The notes: generated by a model from the letters alone, not told the origin. Positions 19,174-28,989 are shown, counted from the first letter of the stretch. The stretch: 64,000 nt of DNA from Psychromonas arctica DSM 14288 (GCF_000482725.1 NZ_KI519483.1:16621-80620); one strand, 5' to 3'. Numbers and translations are program-made.

Positions 19174-19444
19174 GGGGAAGATGAGAGGAGGAGCTATTAT
19201 TAAATGGTCGAGATAATGGTCTATTGTGGTTCTAATAACACGAAACTAAATCTAAAAAGTATGCTTCACATCAATTTAATAATTGTTTATTAGAAATAAT
19301 GCAATTAATTTTTCATCAAGTAAATGCAAATAATGGTGGTTTTCTGATGAAGTTAAATTGGCTTGAAATGAGCGACTCTACAGTCTCGTTATGAGGCACC
19401 CACCATTAAGATAGGTGTCTGTTAGAGTACGTATAAAAATGCAG

Positions 19445-19768
19445 TTATACAGGAAGCGTCTGTCTGTCGAGATCATATCTAACTGAAGGGCGTTCATGTT
19501 CACTAGCGCCGTGCTCTCCATCAACTGCTTCCAATTGAATGTAGTTATAATTAGCCGTGAAATTTAAAGACACATCTGCCCCTCCTGGAATAACAGTTAA
19601 AACATGTTTAACTTTAAAGATTGCTTCATCAGCACCTAGTACGTAAATCTTTATAGAACCGCCACTATCACTATGATGTAAATTCAGATTAATATCTCTA
19701 CCTTGATTTATATCTGAAATAGCCATTGTTTCGGTTACTTGACCACTGTAAAGTTGACCTTGAATCAT
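19445..19768 (-). CDS. Hypothetical protein, 107 aa
   Basis: The frame is best started at 19768 (MIQGQLYSGQ), where GAGGAAAACAAA precedes the ATG; the upstream 23 codons lack a ribosome site. The product looks like an all-beta protein with alternating hydrophobic strands (SGGSIKIYVLG, AIFKVKHVLTVIPGGADVSLNF) and an acidic, His-containing tail. There is no signal peptide or membrane segment. I do not recognise the family. It stands alone in a gene-poor accessory stretch. Confidence 0.6.
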   Translation of the reverse strand: MIQGQLYSGQVTETMAISDINQGRDINLNLHHSDSGGSIKIYVLGADEAIFKVKHVLTVIPGGADVSLNFTANYNYIQLEAVDGEHGASEHERPSVRYDLDRQTLPV

Positions 19769-20042
19769 TTTGTTTTCCTCATTATTGTAGATTATTACAT
19801 TTAATAAATTTGTTATATGTACGTAATGTTTCATCACATAACGTTTTATTTATAATCCCAATTTAGATCACCACAATTCATAAATTTAATTCACAAAAAA
19901 GCATGCAATCATAATCATTAAACAGCATATCATTTACAAAAAATAAATGTAAAATTAAAGTCATATTACTGACAGGGGATGGGTTGTTGCAATTGCTAAA
20001 CTTTTAATCGAATGAATTACAGTTATTAAACAAATCGAGTAA

Positions 20043-20261
20043 GCTATTAAAACATGCAATTTCAATCATTTATTAACAGATGTTCGTGCCCTAAAAATTT
20101 ACGAGTCTATTTTGAAAGATGGTATTCATCCTGTTTTGCAAGTTAATAAGCATGCAAAAACGCTTATTGCAAGACAAGAGCCTGGCTCAAAGTTTCATGC
20201 AACAGGTACCCGAATGGGACCATTTAATAGAATGGATTGGTTTAGATGTAGTCTGCCTTGA
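20043..20261 (+). pseudogene. Possible 3' remnant of a gene, unrecognised
   Basis: An open frame without an ATG runs from a stop at 20040-20042 to TGA at 20259. The reading (for example ALKIYESILKDGIHPVLQV and FHATGTRMGPFNRMDWF) is protein-like in composition, with no rare runs, suggesting the tail of a truncated gene. I do not recognise the family. It could also be chance, since it is only 72 codons. The rest of 19769-20424 holds no other gene. Confidence 0.25.
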
Positions 20262-20424
20262 GCGATTACTCTAGCCCCAAGTGTCTTGTATTTGCATTAA
20301 ATCAATAGCTAATCTCCTGCATTTATTGTTAATATTTGATAATAAATCAACTGCGTTCTATTCAAACGAGTTACATCTTGCTTTACCACATCGCTACTTT
20401 ATTTTTTCAAAAAAGGGATTATCT

Positions 20425-21834
20425 ATGGGCTTTCATAAAAACTTAATCGCAGCTGCATTAACGACGACATCTTTATTCTCAGCTTCAGCTTTTGCAGTAG
20501 AAAATATTGACATACTGATCACTGATGCAACTGTACTGACTATGAATGCAGAAAAAACTATTTATGAGTCTGGTACGGTTGCCATTAAAGATAATAAAAT
20601 TATTGCTGTTGGCGATAAAAAATTAGCAGACCAATACCAAGCAACTAAAATAATGAATGTGGCTGGCGACATCGTTATGCCAGGACTAATTAATACGCAT
20701 ACACATGTCTCAATGACCGTTTTTAGATCACTTGCCGATGATGTACCAGATCGCTTACACCGTTATATCTTCCCGCTCGAATCAAAACTGGTTTCTCGTG
20801 ATATGGTCCGTATCGGAGCTAACTTGGGTAACGTAGAGATGTTAAAGGGCGGTGTAACCACTTACGCAGATATGTACTATTTTGAAGATGAAGTGGCAAA
20901 AACCGTTGATAAAATCGGTATGCGTGCAGTATTAGGTGAAACAGTAATAAAATTTCCTGTAGCGGATGCAAAAAATGCACAGGAAGGGATTGCTTACGCT
21001 CTTAAATTTATCGAAGAATATAAAGATCATCCTCGTATCACGCCCGCATTTGCACCACATGCTCCCTACACCAATACAACAGAAGTATTGCAACAAGTTG
21101 CAAAACTATCCGAAGAAAAAGGTGTACCTGTATTGATTCATCTAGCGGAATCTACACGCGAAGAAGAGAAAATTGCAGAAATCAGCGGAGGTAAAAGTCC
21201 AGTTCAATATATGCATGATATTGGTGCGTTAAATAGTCAGCTTGTTGGTGCACATATGATCTTAGTTGACGACGAAGATATCGCTTTGGTAAAAGCAAGC
21301 GATATGGGCGTTGCACATAACATGAGTGCAAATATAAAATCAGCAAAAGGTGTCTCACCGGCACTCAAAATGTATGACCAAGGAGTTCGCATTGGCTTAG
21401 GAACCGATGGCCCAATGTCAGGTAATAACTTAAGTACCATTGCAGAATTTGGACAAGTAGCGAAAGTACACAAGTTAGTTAACCACGATCGTGCTGCAAT
21501 GCCGCCAGTTAAAGTCATTGATATGTCCACCATGGGGGCGGCCAGAGCCTTACATATGGAAGATAAGATAGGATCATTAGAAGTCGGTAAACTTGCTGAT
21601 ATCATTGTTATCGATACTAAAGCGGTGAATATGGTTCCCATGTACAACCCATATTCAGCTTTAGTTTACTCAGCTTATCCGACCAATGTCCGTCATGCTA
21701 TCGTAGACGGAAAAATACTCATGGAAGATAAGAAGGTTTTGACAGTAGATGAAGATAAAATTCGTGAAGAAGCATTGAAATTTACCGATGTCGTTAGAAA
21801 AACTATTATCGATAGTGGAGAAATTGTGCAATAA
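20425..21834 (+). CDS. Exported amidohydrolase (TRZ/ATZ, SAH/MTA-deaminase-like)
   Basis: A 469-residue metal-dependent hydrolase of the amidohydrolase superfamily. Metal ligands are visible in NTHTHVSM, HLAES, a His in VGAHMIL, and the Asp in GLGTDGPMSG. The pattern resembles the chlorohydrolase, guanine-deaminase and S-adenosylhomocysteine/methylthioadenosine deaminase group. It has a signal peptide (MGFHKNLIAAALTTTSLFSA then SAFA), unusual for that mostly cytoplasmic group, so it probably acts in the periplasm. The start at 20425 has AGGGA 6 bases upstream; the longer frame would place 48 unrelated residues before the signal peptide. Likely activity is deamination of an adenine-like compound, but the substrate is not determined. 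Confidence 0.85.
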   Translation: MGFHKNLIAAALTTTSLFSASAFAVENIDILITDATVLTMNAEKTIYESGTVAIKDNKIIAVGDKKLADQYQATKIMNVAGDIVMPGLINTHTHVSMTVFRSLADDVPDRLHRYIFPLESKLVSRDMVRIGANLGNVEMLKGGVTTYADMYYFEDEVAKTVDKIGMRAVLGETVIKFPVADAKNAQEGIAYALKFIEEYKDHPRITPAFAPHAPYTNTTEVLQQVAKLSEEKGVPVLIHLAESTREEEKIAEISGGKSPVQYMHDIGALNSQLVGAHMILVDDEDIALVKASDMGVAHNMSANIKSAKGVSPALKMYDQGVRIGLGTDGPMSGNNLSTIAEFGQVAKVHKLVNHDRAAMPPVKVIDMSTMGAARALHMEDKIGSLEVGKLADIIVIDTKAVNMVPMYNPYSALVYSAYPTNVRHAIVDGKILMEDKKVLTVDEDKIREEALKFTDVVRKTIIDSGEIVQ

Positions 21835-21846
21835 AAAGTGAAAGAT

Positions 21847-21880
21847 AACGGGCTAAATAATTCAGTTTACCCGTTTTATT
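21847..21880 (+). terminator. Terminator of the amidohydrolase gene
   Basis: AACGGG at 21847-21852 pairs with CCCGTT at 21870-21875, continuing inward as TAAA/TTTA with one bulge, and a TTATTT tail follows. The rest of the gap to 22170 holds nothing else that I can support. Confidence 0.7.
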
Positions 21881-22170
21881 TACTCCAAAGACATACCATC
21901 TAATTTTACTGGCCGCTCTCTCTGCGATTTACGAGCAAATTGCTAAACCACTAAACCTCTATTTATGATCAGTTTAGCTTATAAATCCAAGGACTTATTT
22001 CTAGCTTAAAAGTGCTTAGTGATGAGCAAAGAACGCAATCGATTGAAACGTTAGATATATGTCCTATGGATTAGTGTTTATAGCCAAACAATAATCCATA
22101 GCCTAGTAAGATTTAATGCTAGATCAGTTAATTATAAACAGTTACATACTGGCTATTTATTGAAATTTAG

Positions 22171-22983
22171 TCAATCCGATTCGATAAGCTGAAGGTGTTC
22201 TTTAATCACGTTCAACACGCCATGATTGAGATTACTCGGCGCACTAAAACGGGCGTATGTTTTTACTTTTTCATGGGCATTTTCTACTGCATAAGAATGA
22301 AAGCTTGCTTGTAACATTTCGATATCGTTAAAGTAGTCACCAAAACTCATTGTTTGTTCGAAATTAAAGTTTAATGTTTCTTGTAAATATTTGATGGCAT
22401 CTCCTTTTGATGCATTGATATTCATTACATCAAGCCAAACCTTAGCGCTTACCACTACTTTATGGTCAATACTGAATTTTTCATTAATTGACGGATATAC
22501 GTGTTCTTGTGAACCATCAAAATGGCAGATAGCAATCTTAATAAACTCATCTTCTACCTCGAGTAAATCTTTTACAAATTCACAACGATGGTAGTATTTT
22601 TTTATTTCATTAAGTGCTTCAGGTATTTGTGTTTCAATGTATGCGGACTTTTTGCCACATAAAACAATATGTGCACCTTCGATTAATCGAGCCTCTTTGA
22701 TAATGCGATGAATTGAGCTGGTATCAATAGTACAACTGTAGAGTTCTTCGCCTTTATGCATGACTAAGGTGCCGTTTTCAGCAATAAATATCATGCGTTC
22801 CTTAACCGAAGAAAAGGTTTGTAATAAGCTATAATATTGGCGCCCAGAAGCAGCTGCAAACATAATATCTTTTTGCTCTAATTGTTGGAATACGTCAAAA
22901 AAATCAGGTGGTAAACGACCCTCTTTATCTAACAAGGTACCATCCATATCGGTAGCAATGAATTTAATATTATGTTGTGCCAT
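22171..22983 (-). CDS. HAD-superfamily Cof-like phosphatase
   Basis: A 270-residue HAD phosphatase of the Cof/IIB subfamily. Motif I DMDGTLLD is near residue 12, motif II lies in AAASGR, motif III Lys is in ASKGDAIKYL, and motif IV is GDYFNDIEML. The cap domain lies between motifs II and III. These enzymes dephosphorylate sugar phosphates, nucleotides or cofactor intermediates in the cytoplasm; the specific substrate cannot be read from sequence. The ribosome site is weak. The gene is single. Confidence 0.9.
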   Translation of the reverse strand: MAQHNIKFIATDMDGTLLDKEGRLPPDFFDVFQQLEQKDIMFAAASGRQYYSLLQTFSSVKERMIFIAENGTLVMHKGEELYSCTIDTSSIHRIIKEARLIEGAHIVLCGKKSAYIETQIPEALNEIKKYYHRCEFVKDLLEVEDEFIKIAICHFDGSQEHVYPSINEKFSIDHKVVVSAKVWLDVMNINASKGDAIKYLQETLNFNFEQTMSFGDYFNDIEMLQASFHSYAVENAHEKVKTYARFSAPSNLNHGVLNVIKEHLQLIESD

Positions 22984-23482
22984 TGATGAACGCTCGCATA
23001 TTTTGTAAGGGATTGATAATAGGATGATTATATGATTTTTCGTGATGCTTTAGCAAATGGATAAAAACCATGTAGCTAGCATTAAAAGAAATAATTTAGA
23101 AAGTGGCATTTCATGATCTGTTAAAAATCATCTAGATCGTGTTTTTGGCCTCATCCTAAATAAAGTATTACTTCTTGGCTTAATTTTTATCCAGCTACAG
23201 TGGCTAGCTACTGAATAATGAATTCCTTTTAAAAACTCCCATCACTCAATTTATTCAATCGATGAGAGAAAAGAAAATATCTTGTTGAGCATCAATTAAA
23301 TATGAATTAATGTGGTTAAGTATTGAGCTATGCAAGAAGGCCGTTAGTTTAGCTTTTGAAATAGTTAGATGCTCATGCATCACCACCAGTCGTTAGTAAA
23401 TTATAGCAATCGTTCCAGAAGTTTATTCTTTGTGTTCTTCTCGGTGTCAAGAAGAGCGCCCCATAAATGAAGGGGAATTACC
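22984..23482. other. Intergenic region between divergent genes
   Basis: About 500 bp between the HAD phosphatase and the lysozyme gene. It should hold both promoters. No gene, strong hairpin or operator was recognised. Confidence 0.4.
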
Positions 23483-24247
23483 ATGAAAACGATAACTGCA
23501 TCCGTTGGAGATAAAGGCGAAAATAACATTGAAGATGTTAAAATAGTGCAAGGCTTGCTCAATCAACATAAATTTGCTGGCTTTGCAAAGCCGTTGATAA
23601 TAGATGGACAATCAGGTCCAAACACGATTAAACGAATACAAGCTTTCCAAAAAATGATGATGGATATGCATCAAGCAGATGGGTTGGTTGATGCTAATGG
23701 TGAAACCTTGAGACGCTTACAGACCACTAAAGAAGCAGTTGCATCGATTAGTTCGCTATATTTTGGTGAAAAAGGAATTAATCTTTTGAAGGAAATTGAA
23801 GGTTTGGCAATAACTCCCTACGACGACCAAACCGGCAAAGATATTAAGGTGTGGGTAGAAGGTGCTACTATTGGTTACGGCCATTTGATTGCCAAATCAG
23901 ATTGGTCTAAATACAAAGCCGGTTTGAACGAGGCGCAAGCGATTATATTATTACAAGCAGATCTAAATCCTTTTATTAACACCGTAAAAAGTAAAGTGAA
24001 CGTTGATGTTACTCAGCATGAATTCGATGCAATGGTAATATTTGCTTTCAATATAGGTCAAACAGGTTTCTCTCAGTCATCGGTGTTAAAAATGATTAAC
24101 GATCCTGACGTGATAACTTCTTACCCTACGTTGGAAAAAGCTTGGAAAGCCTGGGATAAATCTCAAGGTAAAGTTAATCGTGGTTTAAAAAATAGACGGC
24201 AGTCGGAGTGGAACATCTATCAGAAAGGAGTTTATGAAAAATGGTAA
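23483..24247 (+). CDS. Peptidoglycan-binding phage-type lysozyme (GH24)
   Basis: This 254-residue enzyme is predicted to cleave the glycan strands of peptidoglycan. Residues 5-80 resemble a peptidoglycan-binding domain (VQGLL, IDGQSGPNT, IQAFQ, DGLVD). Residues 95-250 form a GH24 muramidase. Its Glu106, Asp115 and Thr129 (IEGLAITPYDD, ATIGYGH) match the T4 lysozyme Glu11/Asp20/Thr26 triad, with an insertion of about 8 residues before the Thr. There is no signal peptide or holin neighbour, and no other phage genes are near. The last 7 bases overlap the next gene, which encodes an LprI/DUF1311-like protein. The pair could be an interbacterial effector and its immunity protein, as inference. AAGGGG precedes the start. 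Confidence 0.85.
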   Translation: MKTITASVGDKGENNIEDVKIVQGLLNQHKFAGFAKPLIIDGQSGPNTIKRIQAFQKMMMDMHQADGLVDANGETLRRLQTTKEAVASISSLYFGEKGINLLKEIEGLAITPYDDQTGKDIKVWVEGATIGYGHLIAKSDWSKYKAGLNEAQAIILLQADLNPFINTVKSKVNVDVTQHEFDAMVIFAFNIGQTGFSQSSVLKMINDPDVITSYPTLEKAWKAWDKSQGKVNRGLKNRRQSEWNIYQKGVYEKW

Positions 24248-24702
24248 AAAGATCACTTAATTATATGTATCGGATCCTTCTTGGCTGTTTATTCTCTATT
24301 AGCGTTATTTTTGGAGCGTGTGCAATTGATAACCCAGATGCCCCAGATTTGTTTGGCGAGTTTGAAAAACGAGAAATGGTCTACTTGATGGCGATTGATG
24401 ATCCCAAAAATAAAACCAGAGATTTTTTAGTTGCTTATAATAACTATCTGTTATTTTTAGACAAAGAATTAAATAAAGCATTTTCACATATTAAGTTGAA
24501 ATTACCCAATGCAAGGAAGTCCGATTTGATAACTGCGCAACTTGCTTGGTTAAAGTACCGTGACGCTGAGTTTAAGTTAATTCAAAGTACTTGGACTCGT
24601 GAATATTTTGGCAGTTCAGCGGGAATATCTCGGGGTGATTATCGAACGCGGATAGTCAAAGAGCGCATTGTTCAGTTGTTACACTATGCAAAAAATCTTT
24701 AA
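24241..24702 (+). CDS. LprI/DUF1311-like envelope protein, possible lysozyme inhibitor
   Basis: A 153-residue exported protein overlapping the lysozyme gene by 7 bases (ATGGTAA), so translation is probably coupled. A hydrophobic leader (YRILLGCLFSISVIFGACA) suggests a signal peptide, possibly with a lipoprotein Cys. The C-terminal half resembles the DUF1311/LprI family: LNKAFSHIKLKLP, then AQLAWLKYRDAEFKL, a pattern shared with lysozyme inhibitor LprI. An internal ATG at 24265 is an alternative start that would fit a normal signal peptide. The family includes lysozyme inhibitors, and being adjacent to a lysozyme supports an immunity role. This is inference. Confidence 0.75.
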   Translation: MVKRSLNYMYRILLGCLFSISVIFGACAIDNPDAPDLFGEFEKREMVYLMAIDDPKNKTRDFLVAYNNYLLFLDKELNKAFSHIKLKLPNARKSDLITAQLAWLKYRDAEFKLIQSTWTREYFGSSAGISRGDYRTRIVKERIVQLLHYAKNL

Positions 24703-24951
24703 CGTTAGATCGTACCAATAGTTTTACTATAAAAGTATGTTATTGCATGTATTGTTTAGGTTAAATGATTCAACACTAAACAAGTATACTCAGAGCTTGT
24801 ATGGTCGCGATGCCAAATGATTCTTTTAAACTCACCTGCAGTAGCTAGGTTTCTCTATTTTTTTGCTCAAGGCTGTTCTTTAGCAAGCTAATACATTGCT
24901 AAAGAACTGATTAGTAAGGAAATAACTTACTAAGGAATTGATTTGCTAAGG

Positions 24952-24983
24952 AAAAAACTTGGCAAAGTAATTATTTTACCAAG
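24952..24983 (-). terminator. Terminator of the deo-cdd operon
   Basis: Read on the minus strand, CTTGG...CCAAG with an inner near-complementary segment (24958-24983) is followed directly by TTTTTT (24957-24952). It lies 76 bases after the cdd stop. The rest of 24703-25058 contains short repeated TAAGGAA motifs but no gene. Confidence 0.8.
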
Positions 24984-25058
24984 CCATAATTTTATGATTA
25001 CAAAGGTAAGTACAAAACACGTCTGCAGTGCAGTGTTTTTAATTAACAGCTCATTGTT

Positions 25059-25946
25059 TTAAATAGCAAGGTAATTAAGTTGGATGCCAAGTCTCAACGT
25101 ATCTAAAACAGATTGTGTCGTTGATTTATGGGTTATTTGACCCGCTTTAAGCTCGACCAATGTAACTGCTGAAATTTGTTTAAAGCTTTTGCCCGCTAAA
25201 AGTATCTGTATTAATGCTACTTGAAGTGGTGGCAAACTCGGATTAAAAGCAACGTTTTCTGCATAAGCACCGATATAGATTGATTGATCATCGAGTTGAA
25301 TAGCGATGCCACAGTAGTTTTCTGAATAGGGCGCATGGCTGATATTTAAAGCAGCAACGGCATTCGTAAGTAACAAATTATCATCAGATACAACATATTT
25401 TTGTGGTTTATCTTCCATTAACAGTGTCGTTATATTGAGATCTTTAGGACCAAATGATTCTGGTAGATAGTCTTGTAACGTTTTTGCTTGTCGATTTGGC
25501 AGTTGTACCATCATTTTATCTGCACTGCTTAGTTCATTCATAAACTGTCGGCAATGTCCGCAGGGACTATAGTTTATGGTGATATCTTGAATGCCCGTCT
25601 CTCCTTTCATCCAAGCATGGGAAATGGCAGATTGTTCTGCATGCACTGCTTGTGCTAGCGGTGACCCTGGAAATTCAATATTAGCCCCAAAATATAATAT
25701 TCCTGAAAGGCCGCGCGCAATCGCTCCAACACAAAAATTGGAAATAGGGGAGTAGGAGTAACTTGCTGCAAGTGGCAGTAATGCAACACGTAATTCACTA
25801 TCACTTAATGTAGTTATAGTCATTAATTCATTAAACTGTGCCACTGAAATAGTGGCAGAAAAGTCCTTATCTTCAACGATAGGTTTTAAATAATCGGCTA
25901 AAATTATAGGTAGTTCATTCAATGCATTTGCTAACAATTTATTCAT
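25059..25946 (-). CDS. cdd: Cytidine deaminase
   Basis: A 295-residue cytidine deaminase of the long, dimeric E. coli type. It converts cytidine and deoxycytidine to uridine and deoxyuridine. The zinc site is visible as HAEQSA, with the catalytic Glu, and PCGHCRQF. The second half is the catalytically silent duplicated domain. Its ATG overlaps the stop of the upstream membrane-protein gene by one base (TAATG), so the two are translationally coupled. It is the last gene of the deo operon and feeds pyrimidine nucleosides to the phosphorylase. Confidence 0.95.
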   Translation of the reverse strand: MNKLLANALNELPIILADYLKPIVEDKDFSATISVAQFNELMTITTLSDSELRVALLPLAASYSYSPISNFCVGAIARGLSGILYFGANIEFPGSPLAQAVHAEQSAISHAWMKGETGIQDITINYSPCGHCRQFMNELSSADKMMVQLPNRQAKTLQDYLPESFGPKDLNITTLLMEDKPQKYVVSDDNLLLTNAVAALNISHAPYSENYCGIAIQLDDQSIYIGAYAENVAFNPSLPPLQVALIQILLAGKSFKQISAVTLVELKAGQITHKSTTQSVLDTLRLGIQLNYLAI

Positions 25947-26461
25947 TATTTTATTCCTAAGCTTTTTGATCGACCGTTTTCCGATAGCTGAGATTTACTA
26001 TCGCTTGAGCGGTGCTCGCTCCATTTATGCAACTGTTCTCCGGTATAAGTCATGAGAAAGCCAACAATAGCACCAATAAATAAGGCAATAATAGTAACCA
26101 TCCATTCTCCATTGGAAGAAAAAATGGCGGCTGCACCGATGAATGTGCCAGGGATAAATTTAAGCACATTAAATTTAGCTTGAAAACACATAGCAAAGGC
26201 AAAGATAGCCGTTGTGGCATAAGGAGCAAAATCAGCTGCAAGATAAGTGGAGAAAACAATAATTAACATTGCCCAAATTGTACCACTGAAATTAGTCAAC
26301 CAGACTTGAACCAATCCTTTCATACCTTTATCAGTACAAGCAAAATAACTGGTTGCCCCTAAGAATACTAGCCAGCTTGCTATATCAAAAAAATCAGTAA
26401 GCCAAACTAACAAGCCGGATAAAATGCCAGTGCTAATTGACAATGCTAACAGTAAACTCAT
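25946..26461 (-). CDS. DUF1097-like inner-membrane protein
   Basis: A 171-residue membrane protein with about five hydrophobic segments, ending in a hydrophilic tail (residues 140-171). It resembles the DUF1097/YcdZ group: an N-terminal LSISTGILSGLLVWL helix, FLGATSYFAC, and GTFIGAAAIFSS. No function is established for this family. Its tight coupling to cdd and its position after deoA suggest a part in nucleoside or deoxyribose handling, perhaps transport, but that is inference. AGGGA lies before the ATG. Confidence 0.75.
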   Translation of the reverse strand: MSLLLALSISTGILSGLLVWLTDFFDIASWLVFLGATSYFACTDKGMKGLVQVWLTNFSGTIWAMLIIVFSTYLAADFAPYATTAIFAFAMCFQAKFNVLKFIPGTFIGAAAIFSSNGEWMVTIIALFIGAIVGFLMTYTGEQLHKWSEHRSSDSKSQLSENGRSKSLGIK

Positions 26462-26513
26462 CGAATATCCCTAATCTTTGTAAATTAAAATAGTATAAAA
26501 AAATATGAAATGA

Positions 26514-26542
26514 AAGCACATGCTTTGAGTAAACATGTGCTT
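26514..26542 (-). terminator. Hairpin between deoA and the membrane-protein gene
   Basis: AAGCACATG at 26514-26522 pairs with CATGTGCTT at 26534-26542, nine perfect pairs. Read on the minus strand it is followed by a T-rich stretch with seven T in a row at about 26496-26502. It could attenuate transcription between deoCA and the downstream pair. The rest of the 26462-26789 gap has no gene. Confidence 0.6.
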
Positions 26543-26789
26543 ATTGTTATAGAAAGGAGAGGCAATAATTGATTGGTTACGTTACATAACCACTTGCTAA
26601 ACATTAACCGATATTAGCGCACCATTTTTTCTCAATGTTTTTGTTAATAAACCTACAAAGAAATAGATTAATCATCATATTCAAAGGCGGTATCATTATT
26701 ATTTACATCAAGCAGTGAGCATAATGTACATCAAACACTGCTTCAATAACTGCCACTCTGATTTCTTGTGCCTTGTTACAGGCTTTACT

Positions 26790-28121
26790 TTAAATATCTT
26801 CCGCGCGGATTTGCCCGTAAACATTGGGTGTCGGTTGATAAGCTTGGTCGCCTACCTTAATAGCCTGAAGTAGTGCTGCAGCAGCCTCTTGCCATTGTTC
26901 TTCACTGCGAGCATGAATAACAGCTAGTGGTTTTTGTTCGTTTGCAGTGTCACCTAAACAAATAAAGTTATCAAAACCAACAGCATAGTCAATAGTATCG
27001 CTAGAAACGCGGCGTCCACCACCCATACTCACTACGGCCATACCAATTGCTCTGGTATCCATTGCGGAAACAATTCCACTTTGTTTTGCATAAACAGGTT
27101 TGACAATTTGTGCTTTTTCTAGGTATTTGTCGTAGTGTTCAACAAAGTCTTTAGGTCCACCTAAGCCTGCAACCATCTTACTGAAACATGCTGCGGCAGA
27201 GCCGTCGTCTAGCACGGTTTGTAACTGTTGATGTGCTTGCTCGCTGTTTTCAGCTAATTTACCTAATACTAGCATTTCCGCACAAAGTGCCATGGTGATT
27301 TCATAGAGTCTAGGATTGCGGTATTCACCGGTTAAGAATTGTACTGCTTCACGTACTTCGAGTGCGTTACCTGCTGACGAGGCAAGTACCTGATTCATAT
27401 CAGTTAAAATTGCCGTTGTTTTTGTGCCAGCACCATTAGCCACAGCAACAATAGATTTAGCCAGTTCTTCAGATGCTTGGTAGGTGGGCATAAATGCACC
27501 GGAACCCACTTTTACATCCATCACTAGTGAATCCAGCCCTGCTGCTAATTTTTTAGACAAAATTGACGCGGTGATCAAACTAATATTGTCTACTGTAGCG
27601 GTGATATCTCGAATTGCATAAACACGTTTATCGGCAGGGGCAAGGTTGCCAGTTTGACCAATAATCGCTACACCTGCTTGTTTGGTCACTTCGCCAAACA
27701 CATCGTTGCTTGGAGAAATGTTGTAACCAGGAATTGATTCTAATTTATCTAATGTGCCACCAGTATGACCAAGACCACGACCAGAAATCATTGGTACAAA
27801 ACCACCACAGGCAGCAACCATTGGACCTAACATCAGCGAGGTAACATCACCCACGCCACCTGTTGAATGTTTATCAACAATAGGGCCACCAAAATTCATG
27901 TGATCCCAGTTCATGACCATACCTGAGTCACGCATTGCACAGGTAAGGGCAATTCGCTCTGACATGTCCATTTCATTAAAGAAAATAGTCATAGCAAATG
28001 CACCAATTTGGCTTTCAGAAATAGTATCGTTAGCCACGCCTTGAATGAAAAAGTTGATCTCTTCAGTGCTTAGTGTTTGCCCATCACGTTTTTTGCGGAT
28101 TATTTCTTGAGGTAAAAACAT
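26790..28121 (-). CDS. deoA: Thymidine phosphorylase
   Basis: This 443-residue enzyme splits thymidine or deoxyuridine with phosphate into base and deoxyribose-1-phosphate. The family signature is visible ([16 protein letters not shown]), as are the phosphate and base-binding segments KHSTGGVGD and [21 protein letters not shown]. Length matches E. coli DeoA (440). I start it at 28121, where GGAGAG lies 5 bases upstream; the alternative ATG at 28133 overlaps that site. It is 91 bases after deoC. Confidence 0.95.
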   Translation of the reverse strand: MFLPQEIIRKKRDGQTLSTEEINFFIQGVANDTISESQIGAFAMTIFFNEMDMSERIALTCAMRDSGMVMNWDHMNFGGPIVDKHSTGGVGDVTSLMLGPMVAACGGFVPMISGRGLGHTGGTLDKLESIPGYNISPSNDVFGEVTKQAGVAIIGQTGNLAPADKRVYAIRDITATVDNISLITASILSKKLAAGLDSLVMDVKVGSGAFMPTYQASEELAKSIVAVANGAGTKTTAILTDMNQVLASSAGNALEVREAVQFLTGEYRNPRLYEITMALCAEMLVLGKLAENSEQAHQQLQTVLDDGSAAACFSKMVAGLGGPKDFVEHYDKYLEKAQIVKPVYAKQSGIVSAMDTRAIGMAVVSMGGGRRVSSDTIDYAVGFDNFICLGDTANEQKPLAVIHARSEEQWQEAAAALLQAIKVGDQAYQPTPNVYGQIRAEDI

Positions 28122-28212
28122 TAATCTCTCCATACTCTTTAACGAGTTTTAATTAATTGTTTGTCTGCCCCTCTATAATAAATAGAAGGACTAGCTGTAA
28201 CGAAAGCGATGC

Positions 28213-28989
28213 CTAGTATGCTGTTGCATCGGCAGTTTGATTTGTCACTTCTAATGTGTTCAATAAATTAGTCAGTAGACTTGATGCACCAAAACGGTAA
28301 TGCATGCTATCAGCCCATTGCTCACCTAGAATTTGATCTGCCATTGCTAGATATTGCGCTGCATCTTGTGCTGTTTTTACGCCACCTGCTGGCTTGAAAC
28401 CAACGCGCTGAGCAACACCCATATCACGAATCACCTTAAGCATTATTTCAGCTGATTCTGGAGTGGCGTTAACTGCAACTTTACCAGTAGAGGTTTTGAT
28501 GAAATTTGCACCAGCATCAATGCTCAACTCTGAAGCACGCTTAATTAACGCTTCAGTTTTAAGCTCTCCAGTTTCAATGATCACTTTAAGTAAAATATCA
28601 CCGCAGGCTGCTTTACATTGTTTCACTAGCTCATAACCAACATTTTCATTACCGGCGATCAGTGCGCGATATGGGAAAACCACATCAACTTCATCGGCTC
28701 CATAAGCAATCGCAGCTTTAGTTTCTGCAACTGCAATCTCAATATCATCGTTGCCGTGTGGAAAATTGGTCACGGTTGCAATACGCACCTCTGGTGTACC
28801 TTGTGCAAGCAGTGTTTTCTTAGCAATCGGGATAAAACGAGGATAAATACAAATTGCAGCGGTATTACCAACGGCCGTTTTAGCATTATGACAAAGCTCG
28901 ATAACTTTTTGATCTGTATCATCGTCGTTCAATGTAGTTAAATCCATTAGCTTAAGTGCACGTAAAGCAGCTGTTTTAATATCAGACAT
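28213..28989 (-). CDS. deoC: Deoxyribose-phosphate aldolase
   Basis: A class I aldolase of 258 residues that splits deoxyribose-5-phosphate to glyceraldehyde-3-phosphate and acetaldehyde. The Schiff-base Lys lies in FIKTSTGK, the second essential Lys in VGFKPAGG, and the conserved Asp in [12 protein letters not shown]. The start at 28989 follows GGAG by about 9 bases; the longer frame adds 32 unrelated residues. It heads the operon deoC-deoA-DUF1097-cdd. deoB and deoD are not in the window, so deoxyribose-1-phosphate must be converted by an enzyme encoded elsewhere. Confidence 0.95.
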   Translation of the reverse strand: MSDIKTAALRALKLMDLTTLNDDDTDQKVIELCHNAKTAVGNTAAICIYPRFIPIAKKTLLAQGTPEVRIATVTNFPHGNDDIEIAVAETKAAIAYGADEVDVVFPYRALIAGNENVGYELVKQCKAACGDILLKVIIETGELKTEALIKRASELSIDAGANFIKTSTGKVAVNATPESAEIMLKVIRDMGVAQRVGFKPAGGVKTAQDAAQYLAMADQILGEQWADSMHYRFGASSLLTNLLNTLEVTNQTADATAY

